From a virus, in IMG/VR virus record IMGVR_UViG_3300010413_002638, positions 48,805 through 112,804 of that record: a stretch of 64,000 bases of DNA, one strand, 5' to 3'. The notes under the pieces are model-generated. The model had not been told where the DNA came from. It was given only the letters and a program-made list of their open reading frames with translations, and ran no database searches. A program made the translations under genes and the position numbers. Of this stretch, positions 47,652 to 55,557 are shown piece by piece (the stretch's first letter is position 1; the number at the start of each line of letters is the position of its first letter).

Positions 47652-47752
47652 TCATCGTGCTCACAAGTATCATGTCAGCCACCAGACGTGAATGAGTATT
47701 TAAACGATGATGATCGATTGTCGGTACGGACATCCAAACAGGAGCACAAGAG
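47652..47752 (+). promoter_or_regulatory. Leader region of the PurZ-like gene
   Basis: A 101-base gap, long for this window, precedes the PurZ-like start. It contains GAGTATTTAAACGATGATGATCG (in pieces: TATTTAAA at about 47697) and ends in ACAGGAGCACAAGAG with AGGAG 8 bases before the ATG. A promoter is likely, but no standard -35/-10 pair is clear. Confidence 0.35.
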
Positions 47753-48937
47753 ATGTTGAGGACCAACGAAGTTGGTGGCCGAGTAGTAGTAACCGCTGAT
47801 GGTGGAGCCGGAAGTAGTGGCAAAGGAGCCTTCAACGCCTGGCTCGCTGACAAATATCCATTCGATGTTGCCACCAACAATTGGGCCACTAACGCCGGTC
47901 ACTTCGTAGAATGGATCGACAAAGATGGCAACAGACAACGAGTGCTCAACCAGCACATCTGCTCTGCCTTCGTCAACCCAAACACCGAGCTGCACATCAA
48001 CCCCGGTGCATCCCTCGACATCAAAACACTGTTGGACGAAATCGAGACACTAGAAAATCTCGGCTTCGAGATCAAAGACCGATTGAGTATCCATCCTCTG
48101 GCCAACGTCATTACGGAAGAAGACAAACTACAAGAAAAGGAAATCATCAAGAGCGGCAGTACCTTCAAGGGATGCGGAGCGGCCTTGGCCCGTAAAACAC
48201 TGCGAATTCCAGGACAAAAACTAGCTCGCGATTATGACGAGCTGCGGCCATTCATCGCAGATCGCACTCTTGACGTTCTCAACGCAATCGAAAAGGGTGC
48301 CAAAGTCCTCGTCGAAGGTGCTCAAGGTATCGACCTCGACATCAATTTTGCCGAATTCCCGCACGTCACCAGTCGTCAAACTCATCCAACACAACTCATG
48401 GCCGACGCCGGGCTCCCTTGTCAAGCTGTTACCAACACCATCATCAACCTGCGGACCAATCCTATCCGTATCAGCAACGTATCAGCGGCCAACGAAAATG
48501 AGCTGTGCTATACCGGCAATTACTGGGACGCCAAGGAAATCACCTGGGAAATCGTGGCAGAAAGAGCCGGATATGCCACATTCGAAGAATTCGTGAAGGA
48601 ATACGAATTTGCTATGATGACCTCGGTGACCAAAAAAGTCAGGCGAATCTTCGAATTCCCCAAGGTCCGTATGGAATTCCTGCATGCCCTGGTCGGCGGA
48701 AACCTGCCAGACAGCAGCGTTCTTTACAGCCTGAACTTCATGAATTTCATCGACCGAACGGTACGCGGCGTCAAGACCGAAGAAGAACTACTGACAGAAA
48801 AAGTTCGGGATTGGTTGCATACGAACCTCTCCGCCTCGGTGAGAAGCAAGTTGCGCTGGATTAGAACCGGTCCAGAACACACCGAAATCGTGGAACTTGT
48901 CGATTTCGCAGCCAAAGAAGCCAGCGTTCCAGTCTAG
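47753..48937 (+). CDS. purZ: PurZ-like adenylosuccinate synthetase (2-aminoadenine pathway type)
   Basis: 394 residues of the adenylosuccinate synthetase family, which joins aspartate to a purine nucleotide using GTP or ATP. Where PurA has the catalytic Asp in GDEGKG, this reads GSSGKG (20-25), so Asp is Ser21, the change typical of PurZ, which uses dGMP to make 2-amino-dATP precursors. Other PurZ-like landmarks: NAGH (47-50, catalytic His), INPGASLD, IHPLANVITEE, KGCGAAL, EGAQGIDLDI (188-197), HVTSRQ, TNPIRIS and SVTKKVRRIFEFP. As I recall the phiVC8 PurZ shows the same blocks. Longer than PurZ by an insertion near the C-terminus. It would feed modified dNTP for genome synthesis. Confidence 0.85.
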   Translation: MLRTNEVGGRVVVTADGGAGSSGKGAFNAWLADKYPFDVATNNWATNAGHFVEWIDKDGNRQRVLNQHICSAFVNPNTELHINPGASLDIKTLLDEIETLENLGFEIKDRLSIHPLANVITEEDKLQEKEIIKSGSTFKGCGAALARKTLRIPGQKLARDYDELRPFIADRTLDVLNAIEKGAKVLVEGAQGIDLDINFAEFPHVTSRQTHPTQLMADAGLPCQAVTNTIINLRTNPIRISNVSAANENELCYTGNYWDAKEITWEIVAERAGYATFEEFVKEYEFAMMTSVTKKVRRIFEFPKVRMEFLHALVGGNLPDSSVLYSLNFMNFIDRTVRGVKTEEELLTEKVRDWLHTNLSASVRSKLRWIRTGPEHTEIVELVDFAAKEASVPV

Positions 48938-48968
48938 GCTTCCAGGTACGTAGACCTGGAGAAAACCT

Positions 48969-49769
48969 ATGATCGAAAATCTCAAGGTCGCTGCGTATCT
49001 AGAAGACGCCGGTGAAGATCCGGCGTCAGCTTGCAAGACCATCAAGGATGCCGGTATAAACTATGTCATAATCCGGCATGTTTGGACATCCAATATCAAG
49101 GATTTATCGGATAGCGGCTGCGTCAAACTGCGCAAGATAATGTCCGATAACGGCGTAGCACCCGCCGCCATCTTATCCACAATAAGTGATGTTCCCGCCT
49201 CGGATTTGCCCAAAATAGATGACAAAACCGTAGACAGAACATTTAATCTTGCCAAATATTTTGGCGTGCCCATGATAGGGCTCACATGTGGTCTCAAGAC
49301 GGCTAATCAAGCTGATAAACAAATTGACCAATGGCTATACCGAATCACTAGCCAGGCCGCTTCTCTCAACATCAATTGTCTGATCGAGACGACCACCAAA
49401 AGCCACATATATGCTGCTGGTGAACTAGCTATGCTGTTAACCAAACACAAAACAATCAAATTAATATACGACCCAGCTCAACTTATCATTAGACAAAACA
49501 TCGATCCATTCATAAAATATTGGACTTTATTGAAGCAGTATGTCCGCGCCATCGATGTGCGCGACTACAAGATCGGACGTGGCTTCAAGCCAGCAGGACA
49601 CGGTGATACACACATTATCCGAACAGCGATGGATGCGATCAATTCAAATTATAATGGGTGGTTCTTTTTTGAGCCGTCTTTGGGCCGAAAACACGGTACT
49701 GCACAATCCAAAAGCGATGTTTTCAAAATGGCATTCACAGCCTTTAAGGACGCTCTTGGTCAAAGTTAA
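48969..49769 (+). CDS. Xylose-isomerase-like TIM-barrel protein
   Basis: 266 residues. Beta-alpha repeats typical of the AP endonuclease 2 / sugar isomerase superfamily: NLKVAAYLEDAG, INYVIIRHVW, VPMIGLTCG, INCLIETTTKS (metal Glu), KLIYDPAQLI (metal Asp), VRAIDVRDYKIG...PAGHGD (metal Asp/His), WFFFEPS (metal Glu). A divalent-metal isomerase, epimerase or endonuclease-IV-like enzyme is expected; the substrate is unknown. It lies 32 bases after the PurZ-like gene, so it is probably co-transcribed and may act on a sugar or nucleotide in the same pathway. Confidence 0.75.
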   Translation: MIENLKVAAYLEDAGEDPASACKTIKDAGINYVIIRHVWTSNIKDLSDSGCVKLRKIMSDNGVAPAAILSTISDVPASDLPKIDDKTVDRTFNLAKYFGVPMIGLTCGLKTANQADKQIDQWLYRITSQAASLNINCLIETTTKSHIYAAGELAMLLTKHKTIKLIYDPAQLIIRQNIDPFIKYWTLLKQYVRAIDVRDYKIGRGFKPAGHGDTHIIRTAMDAINSNYNGWFFFEPSLGRKHGTAQSKSDVFKMAFTAFKDALGQS

Positions 49770-49780
49770 AGGGGATAATT

Positions 49781-49993
49781 ATGCCGATCAATTTCAATGA
49801 GACTATCCAACGGATCAAGCAAGCTGGCTCTACGGGTGTCCGCTCCGTCCCCATGCCCAATCAACCGATCGATGGTGACTACCAGATCGAAATTCTGACA
49901 GAGGGCAACTGGACACCGCTCGTCACCGGTATCAATAAAAAGACAGCCGAAGACATTATTAGCCAAGCCACAAACCGAGTGATCCTTGGATGA
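49781..49993 (+). CDS. Small hypothetical protein (70 aa)
   Basis: A small alpha/beta protein (MPINFNETIQRIKQAGSTGVRSVP ... DYQIEILTEGNWTPLVTGINKKTAEDIISQATNRVIL) with an SPFH- or helix-hairpin-like appearance but no specific match. It is preceded by GGGGAT and lies 11 bases after the TIM-barrel gene; its stop overlaps the next ATG (ATGA). Confidence 0.65.
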   Translation: MPINFNETIQRIKQAGSTGVRSVPMPNQPIDGDYQIEILTEGNWTPLVTGINKKTAEDIISQATNRVILG

Positions 49994-50418
49994 AACGGAA
50001 AGTCACCTCCGTACTAGAATTGGCACGGTATAAAGTAGGCACAGTGGCCTACTGGTTGGCACTACGTACCAACGCTCCCGTGCCAGATCTAAGAGAGGAA
50101 GACGTCTGGCTAACCAACGTACACCCAAAACAACTATACAAAGGACCATACAAGAAACTCTGGCCGACTCACGCCAAACTACCAAAGCTACATCACGTAG
50201 ATTTCAACACTCTCGTGACAGTACTCGTATCAGAACTCTGCGTAGAAGAATTTCGAGTTGTCGAAATAATCAGAAGCAACGACACCGGAGAATTCTTCTA
50301 CAGCAACGAAGATGACGAATGGATGCCAGAAACTAATCTGTTCGACACCGTGACAGCAGCCCGCAAAGAACGATCACGCATCCTCGGCATGATACGCAAA
50401 TGGGCCAAAGACAATTAA
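49990..50418 (+). CDS. Hypothetical protein (142 aa)
   Basis: Basic N-terminus with a Trp/Tyr-rich helix (VLELARYKVGTVAYWLALRT), a middle KQLYKGPYKKLWPTHAKLPKLHH and a strand-rich C-terminal half, ending in a helix with several Arg/Lys. No family recognised. Coupled by ATGA to the gene before; it converges on the methyltransferase gene with a 4-base overlap and has no terminator. Confidence 0.65.
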   Translation: MKRKVTSVLELARYKVGTVAYWLALRTNAPVPDLREEDVWLTNVHPKQLYKGPYKKLWPTHAKLPKLHHVDFNTLVTVLVSELCVEEFRVVEIIRSNDTGEFFYSNEDDEWMPETNLFDTVTAARKERSRILGMIRKWAKDN

Positions 50419-50960
50419 AGCTTTCTAGCCATAATCATGCCCACACTATCCGGCTTCGTCAGATACGCCTCGATCTGCCATTCTGACGAACTCTCCAAGT
50501 AAGGCCGCAATAATTTCGCCTTCACCGAGAACACACCGGCTTCTCGCACGTCCATATCCCAATCATGCATCCCATAGATAGCACCCTGTCGTAAGCGGGG
50601 TGCTATTAACAAGAAATCATTAAGATTAAGTTCCGGCTCTTCTGGCCCGTCGTTGAATACAAAATCCGGGATGATATTAGTACCCAACAAATGATTAATC
50701 ATATCTGTTGAAGCCATATAATGACACTCAACAATGTTTCGCCACGCACCTGAATAAATCCCCCTAGCCTCTTCGTAGAAGACCCGGTTCGTTTCACACG
50801 TGTATAGCTTGCCAGCCCCCAATTGTCGTAGTGCCGTTGCTATTTGATAAGTTGAACCACCACCTTTCCAGGTACCGATTTCTAATACTACTTGCGGCTT
50901 GACGCGCAAGACAGTATCAAAGAGCAACTTGCGTTCTGCGGGATATAATTGACCTTCCAT
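50415..50960 (-). CDS. Class I SAM-dependent methyltransferase (Methyltransf_24 type)
   Basis: 181 residues. VVLEIGTWKGGGSTYQIATAL is motif I; LYTCETNRVFYEEA motif II; PDFVFNDGPEEPELNLNDF motif IV; GAIYGMHDWDM the metal/His block. Same subgroup as 935 and 29629. It overlaps the second methyltransferase gene by one base (the ATG of one and the stop of the other), so the two are translated together. Substrate unknown; probably a sugar in the neighbouring glycan island. Confidence 0.82.
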   Translation of the reverse strand: MEGQLYPAERKLLFDTVLRVKPQVVLEIGTWKGGGSTYQIATALRQLGAGKLYTCETNRVFYEEARGIYSGAWRNIVECHYMASTDMINHLLGTNIIPDFVFNDGPEEPELNLNDFLLIAPRLRQGAIYGMHDWDMDVREAGVFSVKAKLLRPYLESSSEWQIEAYLTKPDSVGMIMARKL

Positions 50961-51673
50961 TATTGCCTCTTCGCGATAAAATATCCGTCGTTCTCATACA
51001 ATATCTCCATACCACTCTTGAACTCGTTCAGTACAACGGACTTTACTCGAATTGGGTGGCCCACATCGTACAAATTATCGATGTTTAGATCATCGTAAGT
51101 TCGCTCACCCATGATGATCAAGCCGCCAGGCCGTAGAGCTAATTTAATATTTCGCAACACTGCGGCCACATCACGAACGTGCTCAAGCACATTGATGCAG
51201 ATTATCGTATCGAACTCTTCCAACCGTCGCAAATTCTCTGCCGGAAGCGGAACAAGACGAGGACTTGGTCGTAAATTCCAGTAAGCACAGTTGGGATGAT
51301 GCTTATAGTGCTCAATGAGTGGATCAGCTAACGTTATAGAACGTGCTGTATGTCCTTTCGACAGGATGAATCTTGTCTGTGTAAACGGGCCGCAACCAAC
51401 TTCTAGTATATCGCCTAGATTATCCGGTAAGACGTGGTAATCATTAAAGAGTGCTGCGTGTTCTGTGTCGCGATCAGATGATGCGTCTCTGGCATGCTGC
51501 AACCAAGTAGCTAATTCATACGCTTGCGCTTTCTTCCAGCGTTCATCGTCTACTTTGACGATACCATTCGTGTCGTTCCAATACTTAGCATCACTCTCTG
51601 CTCGCAGAGCATCTGTAGCGTCTTGTCCGCGTCGTACGTCAACTGGTGAACCGATCCAAATAGGATTATCCAT
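50960..51673 (-). CDS. Class I SAM-dependent methyltransferase (Methyltransf_11 type)
   Basis: 237 residues. LGDILEVGCGPFTQTRFIL (motif I, about 90-108), ITLADPLIEHYKHH (motif II), FDTIICINVLEHVRDVAAVLRNI (motif IV/V) and LALRPGGLIIMGE are the classical UbiE-like blocks. The first 85 residues form an unusual helical cap with KYWND ... ELATWLQHARD. Divergent from the plus-strand gene 51712; no strong Shine-Dalgarno, although TAAAAATGG precedes it on the minus strand. Confidence 0.85.
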   Translation of the reverse strand: MDNPIWIGSPVDVRRGQDATDALRAESDAKYWNDTNGIVKVDDERWKKAQAYELATWLQHARDASSDRDTEHAALFNDYHVLPDNLGDILEVGCGPFTQTRFILSKGHTARSITLADPLIEHYKHHPNCAYWNLRPSPRLVPLPAENLRRLEEFDTIICINVLEHVRDVAAVLRNIKLALRPGGLIIMGERTYDDLNIDNLYDVGHPIRVKSVVLNEFKSGMEILYENDGYFIAKRQ

Positions 51674-51711
51674 TTTTACCTCTCTACGGATATATAATTT
51701 GGAGTCTAATC

Positions 51712-51990
51712 ATGAACCAAGGCTGTATGCGATTAGGCGGGATGACGCCCGCTGAATGTTGTTATGATTTACCAACGACATTTCACATATCAAAGATCTT
51801 GGAATCTGAAAATTTGCTGACATTCTTTTGTAATCATAACGACTTCACGGGCAAAGAGCTAGTATGGGAGTCTAAAGAATCGATTAGGATAGATGGCAGA
51901 TCGATCCCGCTTCATTGTTCCCCATCTTATCGTACCAGCTGGTGTACTTTCACTATACGGCCTCTGACTCTGTTCGAGGACAACATATGA
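51712..51990 (+). CDS. Small hypothetical Cys-containing protein (92 aa)
   Basis: 92 residues with six Cys, of which CCYDLP and FCNH lie in the first half. No domain recognised. TTGGAG lies 7 bases before ATG 51712. Its TGA overlaps the ATG of the next gene (51987-51990). It opens the large plus-strand glycan operon that runs to 62314. Confidence 0.6.
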   Translation: MNQGCMRLGGMTPAECCYDLPTTFHISKILESENLLTFFCNHNDFTGKELVWESKESIRIDGRSIPLHCSPSYRTSWCTFTIRPLTLFEDNI

Positions 51991-52613
51991 GATCAGCGAT
52001 AATATTAAGCGGCCAACTAAGAAATTTTGACGAATGCTACCCATCACTCAAAGAGCATATTCTCGACCACAATGATTGCCATATCTACATGCACACCTAT
52101 CTGGACACCGAGCCAGAAAAACTGCAACAAGCGATATCTTTGTATCAACCACAAAAACTGTTACTAGAACAACCAGAAAAAGATTTCTCCATTTGTGAAC
52201 AGTGTGGACCAGACAGAGAACCAATGTACTGGATGTGGCGAAACGTGCGGGTCGCTTTCTGTTTGATCCCCGAGTATTACGAATGCATCGTCAAAGCACG
52301 TTATGACTTGAAGTACACACAACCAATTGTCTTTGCAGACCATGATATGGCCGCTATAAACATACCCTCTGGTGGTAACTTCCTGAACGGCATTAATGAT
52401 CTTTTCGCGTTTGGCTCCCCCACAAACATGGAATATTATTGTTCCATGATCGACGTAATCGACCAATATGTCTCAGAAGAAGGAATTACATGCCATCCAG
52501 AAACGTTGCTTAGGCATCATCTTCGCGACAAACAAGTAGACAGGCCAGTGTTTCCTATTATTCTCCGCGACGTTATTATGACGGACCACTATCCCAATGA
52601 CAACCCAAATTAA
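51987..52613 (+). CDS. Glycosyltransferase-like protein, 'SGQLRNF' family, copy 1
   Basis: 208 residues. The N-terminus AIILSGQLRNFDECYPSLKEHILDHNDCHIYMHTY is diagnostic of a family of putative glycosyltransferases in large phages and algal viruses, with YDLKYTQPI and LFAFGSPTNMEYYCSM as further blocks. No canonical DxD; KARYDLKY may hold the metal/nucleotide site. It is paralogous to 53142-53807. The start at 51987 is set by an ATGA overlap. It overlaps the KdsC-like gene by 17 bases. Confidence 0.7.
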   Translation: MRSAIILSGQLRNFDECYPSLKEHILDHNDCHIYMHTYLDTEPEKLQQAISLYQPQKLLLEQPEKDFSICEQCGPDREPMYWMWRNVRVAFCLIPEYYECIVKARYDLKYTQPIVFADHDMAAINIPSGGNFLNGINDLFAFGSPTNMEYYCSMIDVIDQYVSEEGITCHPETLLRHHLRDKQVDRPVFPIILRDVIMTDHYPNDNPN

Positions 52614-53142
52614 AATGATCGTCTTAGACGTAGACGGCGTAATGACCGACGGTAAGAAGTACTACGACCGGAAAGGTGCAGTAGTCGTCAAGTCCTTCTG
52701 CGACAAAGATTGGACTGCTATCAAAAGGTTTCGTGCGATCGGCATCAACGTCGTCTGCATTACCGGAGACGGATTTAATGCCGCAATCCTCGCCAATCGA
52801 AACATCCCAGTAATCATTTGCCGCACCGACAATGCTCATACTGACAAATCCAACTACCTGGCTGGCATCATTGAAGAATATGATTGCACTTATGACGAAG
52901 TCTGCGTAGTCGGCGACGATCTATTTGATCTAAAGCTGATGATGATGGTTAAGCATCGTTTCTGTCTGCTAGATTCGCCATCTGTGGTTAAGCAATACTG
53001 CGACGTGCTTGGATGCAAAGGTGGAGAAAATGCGATCGCTGTCTTGTTTGATCGCTTAGAAGGATTTGAATTAATTCCTAAGGTTCCCTGGCAAGAAGCC
53101 ATGGACAAGATTTATGAAATAGATGCCAAAGAAAGATTCTGA
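52597..53142 (+). CDS. kdsC: KdsC-like HAD phosphatase
   Basis: 181 residues. VLDVDGVMTDGKKYYDR (HAD motif I with nucleophile D11 and D13), GINVVCITGD (motif II Thr), and CVVGDDLFDLKLM (motif IV) match KDO-8-phosphate phosphatase, the tetrameric cap-less HAD type (KdsC or the related N-acylneuraminate-9-phosphatase-like). It would dephosphorylate an eight- or nine-carbon sugar acid before activation by the KdsB at 3662-4369. It lies between two paralogous transferase-like genes, overlapping both. Confidence 0.82.
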   Translation: MTTQIKMIVLDVDGVMTDGKKYYDRKGAVVVKSFCDKDWTAIKRFRAIGINVVCITGDGFNAAILANRNIPVIICRTDNAHTDKSNYLAGIIEEYDCTYDEVCVVGDDLFDLKLMMMVKHRFCLLDSPSVVKQYCDVLGCKGGENAIAVLFDRLEGFELIPKVPWQEAMDKIYEIDAKERF

Positions 53143-53807
53143 TGCTGCTGCACGACGGCACATGCGCGATCATAATAAGTGGTTATTTGCGAGATTTCGT
53201 AAAATACTTCCCGTCATTCAAGGAGTGTATTCTCGACCACAACAACTGTCATATTTATATGCAAATATATGCCTCCGAATTGGACAGAATACAAAAAGCA
53301 GTACAACTATACAAGCCACAAAGGATATTGGTAGAAGAACCCATAAAAGACTTCGTTTTTGAAGGAGAATGGAATACCTATACAAACCGAGAGGGATATT
53401 ATTGGCAATGTAAGAATCTGAAGACTGCGTTCGGGCTAGTACCAGATTATTACCCCTGCGTAGTTCGAACACGATACGATTTGAAATATACCTCACCAAT
53501 AAAGTTCCTGAGTTTTAACCTACACCACATACATATCCCAGCCCATAGGATAGGATTATATGGTTACCAAGGAAATGGCATCACAGATGTTTTTGCATTT
53601 TCTTCCTACGAAAACATGCGATATTATACTTCTCTCTATGATTATATCAATCATTACGTGAAACAAGGGGTGGAATGCACACCCGAAGTGCTACTGATGC
53701 ATCATTTAAGAGACAAATCTTTAGTTAGACCAATTTTTCCCATCTTTCTGAGAGACATGTGTATGACCACGCCGCACGGTCATCACGAATTTTTGGTGGT
53801 AACATGA
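53142..53807 (+). CDS. Glycosyltransferase-like protein, 'SGQLRNF' family, copy 2
   Basis: 221 residues, paralogous to 51987-52613: AIIISGYLRDFVKYFPSFKECILDHNNCHIYMQIY, VRTRYDLKYTSPI, VFAFSSYENMRYYTSLYDYINHYV and LLMHHLRDK align with the first copy. The N-terminal SGQLRNF is SGYLRDF here. The start ATG overlaps the KdsC-like stop (TGATG). Probably a second, different linkage activity. Confidence 0.7.
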   Translation: MLLHDGTCAIIISGYLRDFVKYFPSFKECILDHNNCHIYMQIYASELDRIQKAVQLYKPQRILVEEPIKDFVFEGEWNTYTNREGYYWQCKNLKTAFGLVPDYYPCVVRTRYDLKYTSPIKFLSFNLHHIHIPAHRIGLYGYQGNGITDVFAFSSYENMRYYTSLYDYINHYVKQGVECTPEVLLMHHLRDKSLVRPIFPIFLRDMCMTTPHGHHEFLVVT

Positions 53808-54961
53808 AGAAATACAATCTCGTACTCCCGATCTCCGGCAGAGCCCAACGCTTTATCGATGCTGGCTACAAAATGCCCAAACCACTCATTCTGGTCAAGG
53901 ACAAGCACGTCATCGACTTGGCGCTGGAATCAATGGACATCTCGGATTGTAATTTAATCTTCATAGTGAGACTCGACCACATCTATGATTTCAGTATCGA
54001 TCAGATACTAAAACAGAAGTACGGAGATGATATAACTATAGTCGTAGTTGATAGGATAACCAGAGGTGCACTTGAAACCTGCACCCTTGCTGCTGAGCAT
54101 ATCAACAATGACATCCCACTCATCATTTACACGCCAGATGTCAGCTTTTTCCCGCAATTCAACCCCAACGCTATCAGCGAAGAAGCCGATGGATTTCTAC
54201 TAACTTTCGCCGCCAATAGCCCTTCTCACAGCTATTCTGTGATTAATGACGGCATTGTATCCAAAGTGGCCGAGAAAGAAGTAATTTCCAATGACGCCAA
54301 TGTTGGCATTTATCATTTCAAATCTGGAAGCCTATTCCTGAAATATGCTAACGTTATGCTCGAGCAGAACATAACGGCTAAAAATGAATTCTATATTGCC
54401 CCAATTTACAATCTGATGATAGCCGATGGCTTGATGGTAAAAGCATTCGGCGTCGAAAAAATGTACGTTCTTGGCACGCCAGACTCATTCCAATTCTTCT
54501 GCAACCATATCATGCGAAAGCCATTCGACAAGCCAATCGCCCTAGCAGCAGATCATTCCGGATACGCTCAAAAAGAATCTACCAAAAGATTAATGGATAA
54601 AGATGGTATTCAATATATTGACGTCGGCACTTATGTCAACAAGTCCTGTGATTATGTTGATTATCTTAGTCAATCTGTGGCCCTCATCAGAGACAATCAT
54701 TGCAACTTTGCGATATCGTTCTGTCGATCTGGACAAGGAATGAACATTGCGGCAAACAAACATGATGGAATTATCTCAGCTCTCGTATTCGACGCACATA
54801 GTGCCGAATATGCTATCCGCCATAACTGTTGTAATCACTTCGCAATACCCGCCAGAAACAGCAACGCATTTCTCATGGCGGAAGTACTAGAAATGCTGAA
54901 GAAGCATTCGTTCGAAGGCGGAAGACACTACACGAGACTACAAAAGTTCTTATGTTTATAG
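53804..54961 (+). CDS. Nucleotidyltransferase fused to RpiB-like isomerase
   Basis: 385 residues. Residues 1-235 form an NTP-transferase fold (LPISGRAQRFIDAGYKMPKPLILVKDKHVID; TRGALETCTLAAEHI; IIYTPDVSF for the metal Asp). From about 243, PIALAADHSGY ... YIDVGTYVNKSCDYVDY, FCRSGQGMNIAANK (about 305, catalytic Cys kept), DAHSAEYAIRHN and FEGGRHYTR reproduce RpiB ribose-5-phosphate isomerase. I know of no such fusion. An isomerase of pentose phosphates could supply arabinose 5-phosphate, the KDO precursor, while the first domain activates a sugar. ATG 53804 is set by ATGA overlap with the preceding stop. Confidence 0.8.
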   Translation: MKKYNLVLPISGRAQRFIDAGYKMPKPLILVKDKHVIDLALESMDISDCNLIFIVRLDHIYDFSIDQILKQKYGDDITIVVVDRITRGALETCTLAAEHINNDIPLIIYTPDVSFFPQFNPNAISEEADGFLLTFAANSPSHSYSVINDGIVSKVAEKEVISNDANVGIYHFKSGSLFLKYANVMLEQNITAKNEFYIAPIYNLMIADGLMVKAFGVEKMYVLGTPDSFQFFCNHIMRKPFDKPIALAADHSGYAQKESTKRLMDKDGIQYIDVGTYVNKSCDYVDYLSQSVALIRDNHCNFAISFCRSGQGMNIAANKHDGIISALVFDAHSAEYAIRHNCCNHFAIPARNSNAFLMAEVLEMLKKHSFEGGRHYTRLQKFLCL

Positions 54962-55557
54962 ATCACCAGCAGAAGTTCCTCTTCGTAGCAGTCCCGAAGA
55001 CGGCAAGCGGGTCAGTCCATTTTTATTTCAACCAGCCGCCGCTCTACGATGGCTTCCATGTCTATTTCATGGAAAAGTATCATTACCCATATCGGTGGAT
55101 TCTAACCGACCATCCAGAAGCTGCTGATTATTTCAGTTTCGGGTTCACCAGAAATCCGTGGGACAGAATGGTATCATCTTGGTTTGATTTCACCAATAGC
55201 CAAGGACATAGAAAGATATGGAGCGAAAGGCTAACATTATACAAAGACTTCCAACAATTCATAATGGAATTCCCGAATAGCGAATGGGCACAAGAGATCC
55301 ATTTCCAACCGGCATCCTGGTACTTAGGGCATGGAACAGAACAGGTTGATTTCACAGGCCGGTACGAAAGCATCGATGAAGACTTCGGACACATCCTACG
55401 GAAACTAGGCAGGCCAGAATTCGCCCTCACAAGCAAACAAAAGCTTAGAAAATCGGCCAGAAACGCCGATTATCACCAATATTACACCAATGAAATGATA
55501 GAGATAGTCGGGAACCATTTTCATGATGACATTGTCAACTTCGGATATCAATACTAA
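54952..55557 (+). CDS. PAPS-dependent sulfotransferase
   Basis: 201 residues. FVAVPKTASGS (11-21) is the 5'-phosphosulfate-binding loop (PKxGS type) and FGFTRNPWDRMVSSW (63-77) the 3'-phosphate-binding motif with R67 and S75; a downstream GRYESIDEDF and a C-terminal Arg-rich helix fit the Sulfotransfer_2 family. It would sulfate a sugar hydroxyl. It overlaps both neighbouring genes by 10 and 32 bases. Sulfated glycans on a phage would be unusual. Confidence 0.85.
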   Translation: MFIDHQQKFLFVAVPKTASGSVHFYFNQPPLYDGFHVYFMEKYHYPYRWILTDHPEAADYFSFGFTRNPWDRMVSSWFDFTNSQGHRKIWSERLTLYKDFQQFIMEFPNSEWAQEIHFQPASWYLGHGTEQVDFTGRYESIDEDFGHILRKLGRPEFALTSKQKLRKSARNADYHQYYTNEMIEIVGNHFHDDIVNFGYQY

